From: Marinilabiliales bacterium
Lineage (GTDB): Bacteria; Bacteroidota; Bacteroidia; Bacteroidales; F082
DNA: 26,308 nt
Assembly (NCBI GenBank): GCA_002869465.1
Contig: PKSW01000027.1
Span: 1-26,308, forward strand
Direction of reading: 5' to 3'
Shown: positions 1 to 7,647 of the stretch, one piece after another
How the letters are laid out: the number at the start of each line of letters is the position of its first letter
How positions within the stretch are numbered: position 1 is the stretch's first letter
Made by a program: the position numbers and the translations under genes
Notes under the pieces: generated by a model
Database searches by the model: none
Told to the model about the DNA's origin: nothing
Seen by the model: the letters and a program-made list of their open reading frames with translations, nothing else

Positions 1-253
1 TGTCTTTCTCATCCTGCAGTAAAGTGAATTCCAGATCAATTCGTCTTTCAACTATGTCGTACTCCAGCCCAATGCCATCGAATGGTAATTCTTTGGGTAA
101 AACAGGATCATTTTTATCAATTATAATGGCATCCTCTTTTGTATAACCCCACCCTCCTTTAATTGGCATTTCCGCTCTTGGAAGCGTGTAGGATGCGCAT
201 ACTTCTCTTAATGAGATTTGCTTATCTATTTGTTTGACCTGTATTTCTTTCAT
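1..253 (-). CDS. Hypothetical protein, 5' part only (cut by window edge)
   Basis: An open frame starts at an ATG (complement of 251-253) and runs off the left edge without a stop, giving the first 84 residues. It begins MKEIQVKQIDKQISLREV and is rich in charged residues, with a Gly-rich GGWGYTKEDAII stretch near residue 37. There is no signal peptide, membrane segment or catalytic motif that I recognise, so I assign no function. It reads in the same direction as the pseudouridine synthase gene upstream (stop at 322) with about 70 bp between them, so cotranscription is possible. The frame is uninterrupted and uses codons like its neighbours, which supports a real gene. Confidence 0.6.
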   Translation of the reverse strand, partial: MKEIQVKQIDKQISLREVCASYTLPRAEMPIKGGWGYTKEDAIIIDKNDPVLPKELPFDGIGLEYDIVERRIDLEFTLLQDEKD

Positions 254-321
254 GGTGAATGGGTTTGGTAACTGAATGCAATTTAATTCAATTACATAAA
301 GTATACTACCAAATAGAAAAA

Positions 322-462
322 TTAAATTTTATGATGTTTATCCCACCTTCGCTGCTCGGTTTGTAAACGTTTGGTAAATTTTTCGGGCATATCAATTAAA
401 AACGAAGTTGGTTCTTTGGTAACAGGATGATTTAAATTGAGTCCGACCGCAGCAAGAAACAG
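322..462 (-). pseudogene. Detached C-terminal coding remnant of the RluA-family gene
   Basis: Directly after the TGA at 463-465, the same frame stays open for 46 codons and ends at TAA (322-324). It encodes LFLAAVGLNLNHPVTKEP near its start and EKFTKRLQTEQRRWDKHH near its end. These are the last strand and the basic C-terminal helix typical of RluA-type synthases. No start codon in good context lies at its head, so on its own it would not be translated. Changing one base of the TGA (for example to GGA or CGA) would restore a 299-residue protein of normal length. Confidence 0.8.
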
Positions 463-1221
463 TCATTTACCTTTCAGCAATTTCATCTTTGTTCCATATT
501 TGCCGTCACCTAACACGGGATGACCAATATGCGCCATATGAATCCTGATCTGGTGGGTTCTTCCGGTTTCAGGATACACTTCAACCAGGGATACCCAATC
601 GGTGTATAAAGAACGAACCTTTGAAATAACTTTATATTTAGTAACGGCTTCTTTTTGATCAATCTTTTCGTTGATCTCGCCTTCGCCATCAAGTTTTCCG
701 ACAACGATGGCCCTGTATTTTTTTCTGATCATCCGCTCTTCAAACTGCCGTCCTAATTGAGCCAATGCTGAAGTCGTTTTGGCAATCAGTAACAGTCCGG
801 AGGTACCATAATCCAGGCGATGAACAGGTCTGGGCCATTTTAGTGCATCCGGTTCTTTTGAATTTTGCAGGTTTGAAATCAATGCATTCTGAATGGTTAT
901 GTATTTATTGCCACTCACAGAAATTCCTGCTGGTTTATGGATAATAGCAAGGTTTTCATCTTCAAAAATCACTTCAAGCTTCATGTCGAATGCTTTGGGC
1001 GGTTTGTTCTTTATTTCCAGCAATTCGATCTTCTGACCCGGCTGCAACCACGTTCCGCCTACGACCATTTCGCCGTCCAATAATAATTCCCCATTCTTAA
1101 TGGCTTTTTTAATGCTGTTTCTTGAGCTTAAGGTTTTGATGACCTTCATCGAATAATCGAGAAACCTCTCTCTTGGGATCATATCAGGGACAATATGGGT
1201 TTCGATGATCAATTTGAACAA
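463..1221 (-). CDS. RluA-family 23S rRNA/tRNA pseudouridine synthase, C-terminus removed by an in-frame TGA
   Basis: The product would isomerise uridine to pseudouridine in rRNA or tRNA. An S4-like RNA-binding region occupies about residues 15-70. The catalytic motif HRLD, with the nucleophilic Asp, lies near residues 134-137, and the conserved GRTHQIRIHMAHIGHPVLGD block is near residue 220. The start is a TTG at 1221: no ATG precedes it, and family members carry the residues before the first internal Met. A TAnnTTTG box sits 17 nt upstream. The reading stops at TGA (463-465), giving 252 aa, about 45 residues shorter than usual. The missing tail is intact in the same frame just downstream, so this is a nonsense mutation, a sequencing error or a readthrough site. 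Substrate specificity (RluA, RluC or RluD class) cannot be told. Confidence 0.85.
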   Translation of the reverse strand: MFKLIIETHIVPDMIPRERFLDYSMKVIKTLSSRNSIKKAIKNGELLLDGEMVVGGTWLQPGQKIELLEIKNKPPKAFDMKLEVIFEDENLAIIHKPAGISVSGNKYITIQNALISNLQNSKEPDALKWPRPVHRLDYGTSGLLLIAKTTSALAQLGRQFEERMIRKKYRAIVVGKLDGEGEINEKIDQKEAVTKYKVISKVRSLYTDWVSLVEVYPETGRTHQIRIHMAHIGHPVLGDGKYGTKMKLLKGK

Positions 1222-1237
1222 GGGTTTCTTTATATGT

Positions 1238-1245
1238 CAAAAGTA
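1238..1245 (-). promoter_or_regulatory. Putative -7 box for the RluA-family gene
   Basis: On the minus strand the octamer TACTTTTG matches the Bacteroidota -7 consensus TAnnTTTG, 17 nt before the TTG start. I see no clear -33 TTG at the right distance. It lies back to back with the aroG promoter in the 71-bp gap. Confidence 0.45.
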
Positions 1246-1256
1246 TTTAATTCTAC

Positions 1257-1288
1257 TTGAACGCTCTTTGTCTTTATTATTAATTTTG
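1257..1288 (+). promoter_or_regulatory. Promoter of the DAHP synthase/chorismate mutase gene
   Basis: TTG at 1257-1259 and TAATTTTG at 1281-1288 are separated by 21 nt, which fits the Bacteroidota primary-sigma promoter (TTG, 19-21 nt, TAnnTTTG). The -7 box ends only 4 nt before the GTG start codon at 1293. The expected transcription start therefore falls on or next to the start codon. Confidence 0.6.
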
Positions 1289-1292
1289 CCTA

Positions 1293-2399
1293 GTGAGTAC
1301 TGATATTGAAATAGCATCTCTTTCCGACTGGATTTTTACCGATGGCAAACCTTTAGTGATCGCTGGTCCTTGCAGTGCCGAAAGTGAAGAGCAATTGTTG
1401 CAAACGGCCATGGAAATTGCCAAAATACCGCAGGTCCAGGTATTTCGTTCAGGTTTATGGAAACCGCGAACAAGGCCAGGTGAATTTGAAGGTGTTGGGC
1501 AAAAAGGACTTAAATGGCTCCAAAAGATAAAACAGGAAACAGGCTTAAAATTGGCCATTGAAGTAGCCAAACCGGAACACGTTGAAAAAGCACTCCGTTA
1601 TGAAATTGACATTTTGTGGCTGGGAGCCCGAACAGTAGTAAACCCGTTTTCAGTTCAGGAAATCGCTGAAGCACTCAAAGGAATAGATATTCCCGTTTTG
1701 GTTAAAAATCCTATCAACCCGGATTTGAATTTATGGGTCGGCGCCATTGAACGCATTCATGAGGCTGGTATCAATAAAATGGCTGCTGTCCATCGTGGTT
1801 TTCATTATTTTGAAAAGTCGCCGTTTCGCAATGCTCCCATGTGGGAAATTCCTATTGAGCTGAAAAGAATAGCACCTTCATTGCCCATTATTACCGATCC
1901 CAGTCATATTTGCGGAAACCGGGAAATGATCCCTTCCATTTCTCAAAAGGCACTCGATTTTGAAATGGACGGACTGATGATCGAAAGTCATATCAATCCC
2001 GCTACTGCATTAACTGACGCTTCGCAACAACTTACTCCCAATGATCTGAAAAAGATATTAGACAACCTTGTGATCAGGGAAAAAAGTATTGACACTGAAT
2101 TTTACAGCAAGTTTGAAGAATTGAGAACAGAAATTGATAAACTGGATGGCGAATTATTACAAATACTGGCCAGCCGACTTAAAATAATTGATGAAATCGG
2201 GGCGTTTAAAAAAGAAAATCATATTACGATTCTTCAAATGAAAAGGTGGGTCGGTATTCTGGAAGATCGAATGGCGCAGGGAACACATCTCGGATTGAAA
2301 AAGGAATTTTTGCAAGCTTTACTCGCTTTGATACATGAAGAATCCATCCAGCGACAATCGGATATTTTTACCGAAAAGGCTAAAAAGAAGAAACCCTAA
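1293..2399 (+). CDS. aroG: Bifunctional 3-deoxy-7-phosphoheptulonate synthase / chorismate mutase (type II)
   Basis: This 368-aa fusion covers two steps of aromatic amino-acid synthesis. The N-terminal part (about residues 15-260) is a class I-beta DAHP synthase that condenses phosphoenolpyruvate with erythrose 4-phosphate. It carries IAGPCSAES (23-31), KPRTRPGEF (57-65), the KNPINPDL block, AVHRGF and DPSHICGNR. The C-terminal part (about 270-360) is an AroQ-type chorismate mutase helix bundle (ELRTEIDKLDGELLQILASR). It converts chorismate to prephenate and may serve feedback control. The start is GTG: an in-frame stop lies 9 nt upstream and the next Met is past the first motif. It stands alone rather than with pheA or tyrA. 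Its stop codon directly abuts that of the convergent corA. Confidence 0.93.
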   Translation: MSTDIEIASLSDWIFTDGKPLVIAGPCSAESEEQLLQTAMEIAKIPQVQVFRSGLWKPRTRPGEFEGVGQKGLKWLQKIKQETGLKLAIEVAKPEHVEKALRYEIDILWLGARTVVNPFSVQEIAEALKGIDIPVLVKNPINPDLNLWVGAIERIHEAGINKMAAVHRGFHYFEKSPFRNAPMWEIPIELKRIAPSLPIITDPSHICGNREMIPSISQKALDFEMDGLMIESHINPATALTDASQQLTPNDLKKILDNLVIREKSIDTEFYSKFEELRTEIDKLDGELLQILASRLKIIDEIGAFKKENHITILQMKRWVGILEDRMAQGTHLGLKKEFLQALLALIHEESIQRQSDIFTEKAKKKKP

Positions 2400-3308
2400 T
2401 CACATCCATTTTTTTCGCCTGAAAAACAAAAGCATTCCTACCCCAACCAGAATCATAATAGCCAGAATAACATAAAATGCCAGGCTGTTTTTTTGCAAAG
2501 GCAGATCCAGGTTCATTCCATAAATACCGGTTAGAAAGGTTAATGGAAGAACAATGGATGAGATCAGGGTGAGGATCTTCATGATCTCGTTAGTCTTATT
2601 GGTTTGCAACGAATCGAAAGTTGTTGACAAGCCTTCGATCAACTCACCATAATCCTCCGTATTATCCCACATGCGGTTGGTATAGTCAAGGATATTTCCC
2701 CAATAATCTTCCATATTATCAGCGAAACCCTGCACAACACCTGATTCAAACTTATTGAATACGCGAAGCTGGGGTTTCAACATTGTATTTAGTAAAATGA
2801 TGTTTTTCCGGGTAATGGATAACCTTTCGATAATAGTATGCGGACTTTTTCCGAACAATTCTCGGTTGATCAATTCCAGTTCCAATCCTACCTTCCGAAT
2901 TAAATAAACAGTTTCATTCATGATTTTCTCAAGAATGAGGTATAATAAAGCATCGGAAGTTCCCAACTCAAATTCTTCACCTCTTACTTCCTGCGACAAA
3001 GCTTCATCGAATAGATTATCAACGATATAATGCGATTTGCCAACGGTGATGATATAGTCTTCGCCCCAGAATATTTTCACTTCGCGGGTTTTTATAAACC
3101 GGTTCTGGTTGTCAAATACCGGGAACAGGAGGATGATAAAATAATAATCGTCGTAAATATCAATTTTAGAACGTTGGTTGATCTGCTGACAGTCTTCGAG
3201 GTCCAATGGGTGGAAATGGTACTGATTTTCAAGGATTTCAAAATCTTCCTCTGAAGGAGTTTTAATATGCAGCCATCTGAGTCGTCCTATTTTAATAGTT
3301 TCTATCAT
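2400..3308 (-). CDS. corA: CorA-family magnesium/divalent cation channel
   Basis: This 302-aa inner-membrane channel has the CorA layout: a large cytoplasmic N-terminal domain (about 1-235) with a long helix, then two C-terminal membrane segments. The first (about 243-262) ends in the signature YGMN (263-266), which forms the selectivity loop. The second (about 277-297) is followed by the basic tail FRRKKWM. It most likely carries Mg2+, but Co2+ or Ni2+ cannot be excluded. The ATG is preceded by a near-perfect Shine-Dalgarno site, unusual for this phylum. The stop codon touches the aroG stop, so the two convergent transcripts must share a terminus or overlap. Confidence 0.92.
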   Translation of the reverse strand: MIETIKIGRLRWLHIKTPSEEDFEILENQYHFHPLDLEDCQQINQRSKIDIYDDYYFIILLFPVFDNQNRFIKTREVKIFWGEDYIITVGKSHYIVDNLFDEALSQEVRGEEFELGTSDALLYLILEKIMNETVYLIRKVGLELELINRELFGKSPHTIIERLSITRKNIILLNTMLKPQLRVFNKFESGVVQGFADNMEDYWGNILDYTNRMWDNTEDYGELIEGLSTTFDSLQTNKTNEIMKILTLISSIVLPLTFLTGIYGMNLDLPLQKNSLAFYVILAIMILVGVGMLLFFRRKKWM

Positions 3309-3315
3309 ATCCCTT

Positions 3316-3322
3316 CCTCCTT
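3316..3322 (-). promoter_or_regulatory. Strong Shine-Dalgarno site of corA
   Basis: On the minus strand AAGGAGG lies 7 nt before the corA ATG. Most genes in this window have no such site, as expected for Bacteroidota, so the perfect match stands out and fixes the start. Confidence 0.7.
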
Positions 3323-3373
3323 ATGGTTTATTGAACAGTAAATGATACCCATTTCAGTACCAAATGTTTCGGT

Positions 3374-3381
3374 CAAAATTA
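3374..3381 (-). promoter_or_regulatory. Putative -7 box for corA
   Basis: On the minus strand TAATTTTG matches TAnnTTTG, 65 nt before the corA ATG and downstream of the gldD stop (3425). No -33 TTG is evident. Confidence 0.4.
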
Positions 3382-3424
3382 ACAAATTAATTTTTCCTGT
3401 GGGTGTTTGAAAAGGGGAAACCTG

Positions 3425-4000
3425 TTAATTCCATTGGAATGTATTGATCATGTGATCAATATCGTCTTTCAACAAATTGATAACCGGTTGGAGTGAATCG
3501 TTGTTTGGAATGGTATTGAAATACAAGGCTCCCCTCACAAAGTGACTTGTGCTGTCGGTTAAGAGGAACTGGTATGGTGAAGCCACTTCACTACCCTCAA
3601 TTTGATAAATCAGGCCAAAAAGATCACGGTTCCTATGTATGATCACACTGTCGTAAATCGCATCGGCTTTCGGAATATGTTTGGTGGCCAGGGTGTAGGC
3701 ATCTTCAAGATAAGTGATCAAATTGCCATTCACATCTTTGTAGCTTATATGGATGGTTGCATCGAAAGCTTCAAATTTGATATCAATCCAGTATTTCTCG
3801 CCCTGCGCATATTTACTCTCTGAAATAGTTGCATATACCGGATATTCAAAGGAGTATGGATAAGTTGTATCAAACCGCTGGTAAGATTTTTCGGGAAGTT
3901 CAATTCTGAAATAACCCCTTGGCTTGGGTGTATAAGGCGATTGACAGGATATAATAAATGCCAGCATCAATGATATAATAAGATGGATGGTAAACTTCAT
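3425..4000 (-). CDS. gldD: Gliding-motility lipoprotein GldD
   Basis: A 191-aa exported lipoprotein. The N-terminal signal ends in a lipobox (FIISC, lipidated Cys19). It is followed by PKPRGYFRIELPEK, the hallmark start of mature GldD. In Flavobacterium, GldD is needed for gliding and for T9SS-linked surface function, though its biochemical role is not known. The ATG overlaps the gldE stop by 4 nt, so translation is probably coupled, and gldE-gldD linkage is typical. Many Bacteroidota that do not glide keep gldD, so its presence does not prove motility. Confidence 0.9.
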   Translation of the reverse strand: MKFTIHLIISLMLAFIISCQSPYTPKPRGYFRIELPEKSYQRFDTTYPYSFEYPVYATISESKYAQGEKYWIDIKFEAFDATIHISYKDVNGNLITYLEDAYTLATKHIPKADAIYDSVIIHRNRDLFGLIYQIEGSEVASPYQFLLTDSTSHFVRGALYFNTIPNNDSLQPVINLLKDDIDHMINTFQWN

Positions 4001-5349
4001 TCTATTTCTTCTTTAATGACTTTTACTTTCACTTCATTGATCTTTCGCTGATCAACATTTACCACTTCGAATTCAAATTGGTTGAAACGTATTTTTCTTC
4101 CTTTTTCAGGCATTTCACCTTCCAATTCCAAAATTAAACCACCAATTGAATCCGATTCACCTCTTACTTCATCAAAGAAGCCAATATTTATATCTACAAT
4201 TTTGCACAGGTCGTTGATAGGTGTTTTTGCTTCAAATAAATATGAGTTTTCAGAAATTCGCCTGTATTTAAATTGAAGCAGGTCTTTATCAAATTCATCA
4301 CTGATCTCTCCCACAATTTCTTCAATAATATCCTCCAGGGTAATGAGGCCAGAAGTTCCACCATATTCATCAACAACGATGGCAAGGTGAATTTTCTTTT
4401 CCCTGAACTCCTGCAGCAGGTCATTGATCTTTTTATTTTCAGGGACAAAAATGGCGGGCCTTACAAGCGACAACCATTCAATATTTTCAGTGGTTTTCAA
4501 ATGCGGTAATAAATCCTTGATATAAAGTACACCAATCACATGATCAAATGATTCCTCATAAACAGGTATCCGCGAGAAACCCGATTCAACCACTACTTTT
4601 AATACATCCTGGAAATTTAATTTTTTGTCGATGGCAGTAACATTCACCCTCGATTGCATGATTTCACTGGCTTCCTTTTCGCCAAAAGTAGCTATTCCTC
4701 TCAATATATTTTTTTCCTCAGCGGGGGCACTTTCATCCACAGTAATTTCGATGGCATCCGACAATTCACTGTAGGTAATATTATGTCCCTTTTTTCCAAT
4801 CTTTTTATCAATTAAACGGGTTGAGTGCACCAAAAAATAACTGAGCGGTTTAAATAAAAAAATAAGAAACTTTAATGGCCGCACCATAATATTGGCCACC
4901 ATCACAGGCTCTTTGTTCGCATAAATTTTAGGTATGATTTCGCCAAAAAGCAAAATGATTGATGTGATGACAATTACTTGCAAAACGAAAGTAAGTACCG
5001 CACTATCTCCCAGGTTAAAAAGTATACTGGTCAGGTAAGTCGATAGTATGACTATGGCAACATTAATGAAGTTGTTCCCGATCAGGATGGTTGCTAGCAA
5101 GGTTTTGGGTCTTTTTCGTATATCCAGAATCAACTGATCCTTGGGATGTCTTCCATTACTCAGGACGCCAACATCAGCGGGTGATAAGGAAAAAAAGGCG
5201 GTTTCGGAGCCGGATACCAATCCCGACAAAATAATTAACAATATTAAAGCAATCAGCCCGATAATCGCTTCGGGCGAGAAACCAAGAAATAACTGGTTTG
5301 CCAGGTTCATTAATAGATCGGGTAATGGATCTAAATCTGCTTCTTCCAA
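3997..5349 (-). CDS. gldE: GldE, CNNM/CorC-type membrane protein with CBS pair
   Basis: A 450-aa inner-membrane protein. An N-terminal hydrophobic segment (about 28-50, ending LSGLVSGSETAFFSLSP) and further membrane helices to about residue 180 form a DUF21/CNNM domain. Two CBS motifs follow (about 215-335), with IHLAIVVDEYGGTSGLITLE in the second. A CorC/HlyC domain closes the protein (about 355-445). CNNM relatives transport Mg2+ or other cations. In Flavobacterium, GldE acts with GldD in gliding. The start is a TTG: an in-frame TAG lies upstream, no in-frame ATG precedes it, and the residues before the first internal Met resemble the family N-terminus. It follows ssb by 74 bp and overlaps gldD by 4 nt. 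Confidence 0.9.
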   Translation of the reverse strand: MEEADLDPLPDLLMNLANQLFLGFSPEAIIGLIALILLIILSGLVSGSETAFFSLSPADVGVLSNGRHPKDQLILDIRKRPKTLLATILIGNNFINVAIVILSTYLTSILFNLGDSAVLTFVLQVIVITSIILLFGEIIPKIYANKEPVMVANIMVRPLKFLIFLFKPLSYFLVHSTRLIDKKIGKKGHNITYSELSDAIEITVDESAPAEEKNILRGIATFGEKEASEIMQSRVNVTAIDKKLNFQDVLKVVVESGFSRIPVYEESFDHVIGVLYIKDLLPHLKTTENIEWLSLVRPAIFVPENKKINDLLQEFREKKIHLAIVVDEYGGTSGLITLEDIIEEIVGEISDEFDKDLLQFKYRRISENSYLFEAKTPINDLCKIVDINIGFFDEVRGESDSIGGLILELEGEMPEKGRKIRFNQFEFEVVNVDQRKINEVKVKVIKEEIE

Positions 5350-5423
5350 AATTTTGACATTAATAATTAAAGCACTGCAAAACTAATAAGAAAATAACAC
5401 ATCGTACTACAATGCGTTGATTT

Positions 5424-5867
5424 TTAGAAAGGAAGATCATCTTCTATTTGTTCTTCCCTGCTTTCGTCATTCGATGGTGCCTGGGGTGCCATAGAGTCAT
5501 TGTCCCTGTTATTTGACGCCCCCTGGTATTCCTGGTTACTTTGGCTGCGCGTAAGGATGTTGATTTTCTCGGAAAGTATCTCGGTAATATACTTTTCGTT
5601 GCCATCCTTATCATTGTATTTCCTGGTTTTTATTTTGCCTTCGATATACACCAGGTCGCCTTTGGCAAAATTCTTCTCGGCTAAAAATCTGTAGCCTACA
5701 ATATTGTGCCATTCGGTTTGGTCTACCCAGCTTCCTGTATTCCGGTCTTTATAACTTTCCGTAGTTGCCAAAGAAAAACTTATTTTTTTTGTGCCGTCTT
5801 CAAAACTGTATGTTTCAGGGTCTTTTCCTATTCTTCCAATTAATATTACCTTGTTTAGTCCTGCCAT
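5424..5867 (-). CDS. ssb: Single-stranded DNA-binding protein
   Basis: A 147-aa SSB that coats single-stranded DNA in replication, recombination and repair. The OB-fold (about 1-105) starts MAGLNKVILIGRIGKDPE and contains WHNIVGYRFLAE and GDLVYIEGKIKTRKY. A low-complexity Asn/Ser/Gln-rich linker follows. The acidic C-terminal tip, EEQIEDDLPF, is the classic docking peptide for partner proteins. It begins 11 bp after the mutY stop on the same strand, and the mutY-ssb-gldE order is common in this phylum. Confidence 0.95.
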   Translation of the reverse strand: MAGLNKVILIGRIGKDPETYSFEDGTKKISFSLATTESYKDRNTGSWVDQTEWHNIVGYRFLAEKNFAKGDLVYIEGKIKTRKYNDKDGNEKYITEILSEKINILTRSQSNQEYQGASNNRDNDSMAPQAPSNDESREEQIEDDLPF

Positions 5868-5878
5868 ATTTACTTTAT

Positions 5879-6952
5879 TTACAGTATTTTATAATCACTT
5901 AGAAATTGCTCGATCAGCCGTGGAACTGGATAATCGACCAGTTTATTTTTATGCGTCAAAATTACGAATTTTTCATGCTCGTCAAGTTTTTTATTCACAT
6001 TTACCTGGATGAAGGTGGCATGAATTGCCTGGTGTGTCAATTTGTGAATATACTCTTTTGAAACCAGTCTGATAAGCGGATCTTCCAACTTAAAATTTTG
6101 CTGTAGCATACCCGTTATAATGTCGTCATTCAATTCAAGTTTGTGATCTGTTTCGACAAGTAAAAAATCATACAGATTCTTCCAGATGTCGACATTCATC
6201 CTCTTTTTAAGATACACTTTAGCTGTTTCATTGCTTCCTGGCTCCGGTTCTATCATAAAATAATAAAAAAACCTGTTCCTGATTTTATTTTTAGGTTTCT
6301 TAACCGGCAAATCGTTTACTTTTCCATTTGAAAAAGCAAAACACTCATTCTTGAAAATACAATTACGGCAGTCAGGATTGACGGGTGTGCAATACAGTGC
6401 CCCAAATTCCATAATCGACTGGTTGTAAATTCCGGGTTGCTTCCGGTCAACCAATTCATCGGCATATTGCTGAAACCTTTTTGTTCCTTCAGTAGAATTT
6501 ACGACTTCTGTAATACCAAAAATTCTTGAGAGCACGCGGTACACATTTCCATCGATAACAGCAAATGGCAGATTAAAAGCTATTGAAGCAATGGCTGCCG
6601 AGGTATAGGGTCCTATTCCGGGCAGTTTTAAAAGTAATTCACGATCAGCAGGAAAATGGCCGCCATACTGTTCCACAACCATTTTTGCAGTAGCCAGCAT
6701 ATTTTCAGCCCTGTTATAATATCCCAGCCCCTGCCAAAGTTTAAAAACTTCATCACGTGAGGCATCTGCCAGGTCAAGAATATCAGGGTATTTATCTACA
6801 AATTTGATGTAATAATCCATCCCCTGGTTCACACGTGTTTGCTGAAGAATAATTTCTGACAACCAAATGCGGTAAGGGTCGTTTATATCACGCCAGGGTA
6901 ATTCCCTTTTATTTTTCTGGTACCATTCAGCCAGTCTCTTTCCAAAATTCAT
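5879..6952 (-). CDS. mutY: A/G-specific adenine glycosylase MutY
   Basis: A 357-aa base-excision repair enzyme that removes adenine mispaired with 8-oxoguanine. The HhH-GPD domain holds the catalytic Glu33 (SEIILQQTRV), the helix-hairpin-helix LPGIGPYTSAAIA and the catalytic Asp134 (VIDGNVYRV). The [4Fe-4S] ligands are Cys188, Cys195, Cys198 and Cys204, with the canonical C-x6-C-x2-C-x5-C spacing. The C-terminal third (about 230-350) fits the NUDIX-like 8-oxoG recognition domain. It is the first gene of the mutY-ssb-gldE-gldD cluster and is divergent from the HU gene. All key residues are present. Confidence 0.95.
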   Translation of the reverse strand: MNFGKRLAEWYQKNKRELPWRDINDPYRIWLSEIILQQTRVNQGMDYYIKFVDKYPDILDLADASRDEVFKLWQGLGYYNRAENMLATAKMVVEQYGGHFPADRELLLKLPGIGPYTSAAIASIAFNLPFAVIDGNVYRVLSRIFGITEVVNSTEGTKRFQQYADELVDRKQPGIYNQSIMEFGALYCTPVNPDCRNCIFKNECFAFSNGKVNDLPVKKPKNKIRNRFFYYFMIEPEPGSNETAKVYLKKRMNVDIWKNLYDFLLVETDHKLELNDDIITGMLQQNFKLEDPLIRLVSKEYIHKLTHQAIHATFIQVNVNKKLDEHEKFVILTHKNKLVDYPVPRLIEQFLSDYKIL

Positions 6953-7035
6953 CTATTTCTGCTGAAAATACTTAAAAAAGAAGTGTTTAGAATGAAAAAA
7001 ATTAAGTTAAAGATGCAATGTTAGTGAAAATGTTT

Positions 7036-7043
7036 TATTTTTG
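7036..7043 (+). promoter_or_regulatory. Putative -7 box for the HU gene
   Basis: TATTTTTG matches TAnnTTTG and lies 47 nt before the HU ATG. No TTG is seen at -33. The A-rich leader that follows (about 40 nt) is typical of highly expressed Bacteroidota genes. Confidence 0.5.
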
Positions 7044-7090
7044 CCAGCCGAAATAAAAAACTAATATTTAATCAATTAAAAAATAAAGAC

Positions 7091-7375
7091 ATGACAAAAG
7101 CGGAAATTGTAACCGAAATTGCCAATAAAACTGGTATTGAAAAAGTAGCTGTTCAAGCAGTAGTAGAATCATTCATGGAAACAGTAAAAGATACCATGGT
7201 TGATGGAGAGAATGTTTACTTAAGAGGATTTGGTAGTTTTATTATCAAGAAAAGAGCTGAAAAAACAGGTAGAAATATTTCAAAAAATACAACTATCATA
7301 ATTCCTGCTCACAATATTCCTGCTTTTAAGCCTGCTAAAACTTTTGTAAACAAAGTAAAAGGCAACGTAAAATAA
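7091..7375 (+). CDS. HU/IHF-family nucleoid DNA-binding protein
   Basis: A 94-aa histone-like protein that bends and compacts DNA. It begins MTKAEIVTEIANKTGIEK (dimerisation helices) and has the RGFGSFIIKKRAEKTGRN strand. The DNA-clamping arm contains IPAHNIPAFKPAKTF, in which the Pro is the residue that intercalates into the minor groove. Length and motifs fit HU-type proteins. The promoter-like box at 7036 and an A-rich leader precede it. The next gene starts 25 bp downstream and is likely cotranscribed. Confidence 0.95.
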   Translation: MTKAEIVTEIANKTGIEKVAVQAVVESFMETVKDTMVDGENVYLRGFGSFIIKKRAEKTGRNISKNTTIIIPAHNIPAFKPAKTFVNKVKGNVK

Positions 7376-7400
7376 TTTAAACCTACAAAAAACAGTAACT

Positions 7401-7490
7401 ATGCCAAACGGTAAAAAGAGGAAAAGACACAAGATGGCTACCCATAAACGTAAAAAACGTTTAAGGAAAAACAGGCATAAGAAGAAATAA
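7401..7490 (+). CDS. mS38/COX24 (AURKAIP1)-domain mini ribosomal protein, 29 aa
   Basis: A very short ORF (29 codons plus TAA) of extreme basicity: it starts MPNGKKRKRHKMATHKRKKR, and about 60% of its residues are Lys or Arg. The KMxxHKRKKRxRxxRHK pattern is that of the AURKAIP1/COX24 domain found in mitochondrial mS38 and in tiny bacterial relatives of the small ribosomal subunit. I infer that it binds 16S rRNA. It lies 25 bp after the HU gene on the same strand and before a hairpin at 7508-7548, so it probably shares the HU transcript. Automatic gene callers with a length limit would miss it. Confidence 0.8.
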   Translation: MPNGKKRKRHKMATHKRKKRLRKNRHKKK

Positions 7491-7507
7491 TTATTCTATG
7501 TACTTCG

Positions 7508-7548
7508 AATAACACATTGCATGATCCGCAACCGTGCATTGTGTTATT
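7508..7548 (+). terminator. Long hairpin ending the HU/mS38-like transcript
   Basis: AATAACACA (7508-7516) pairs with TGTGTTATT (7540-7548). After a T-T mismatch, TGCATG pairs with CGTGCA (one G-T pair), closing a 9-nt loop. The following bases TTAATTT are U-rich but not a perfect run. It could act as terminator or as RNase-protecting 3' end. Confidence 0.55.
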
Positions 7549-7647
7549 TAATTTGACCCGGCTCACCTCAACATTTATTTTTTGTTGTCCTTTTATTATC
7601 ACTTAAAATGAAGGTTTTAAGTGGCATTTCTAAATTAAAGATATATT

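Noticed and set aside
463..465. Genome-wide recoding of TGA as a sense codon
   Set aside because: queG ends with TGA at the family's normal length, and no other gene in the window needs TGA to be read through.
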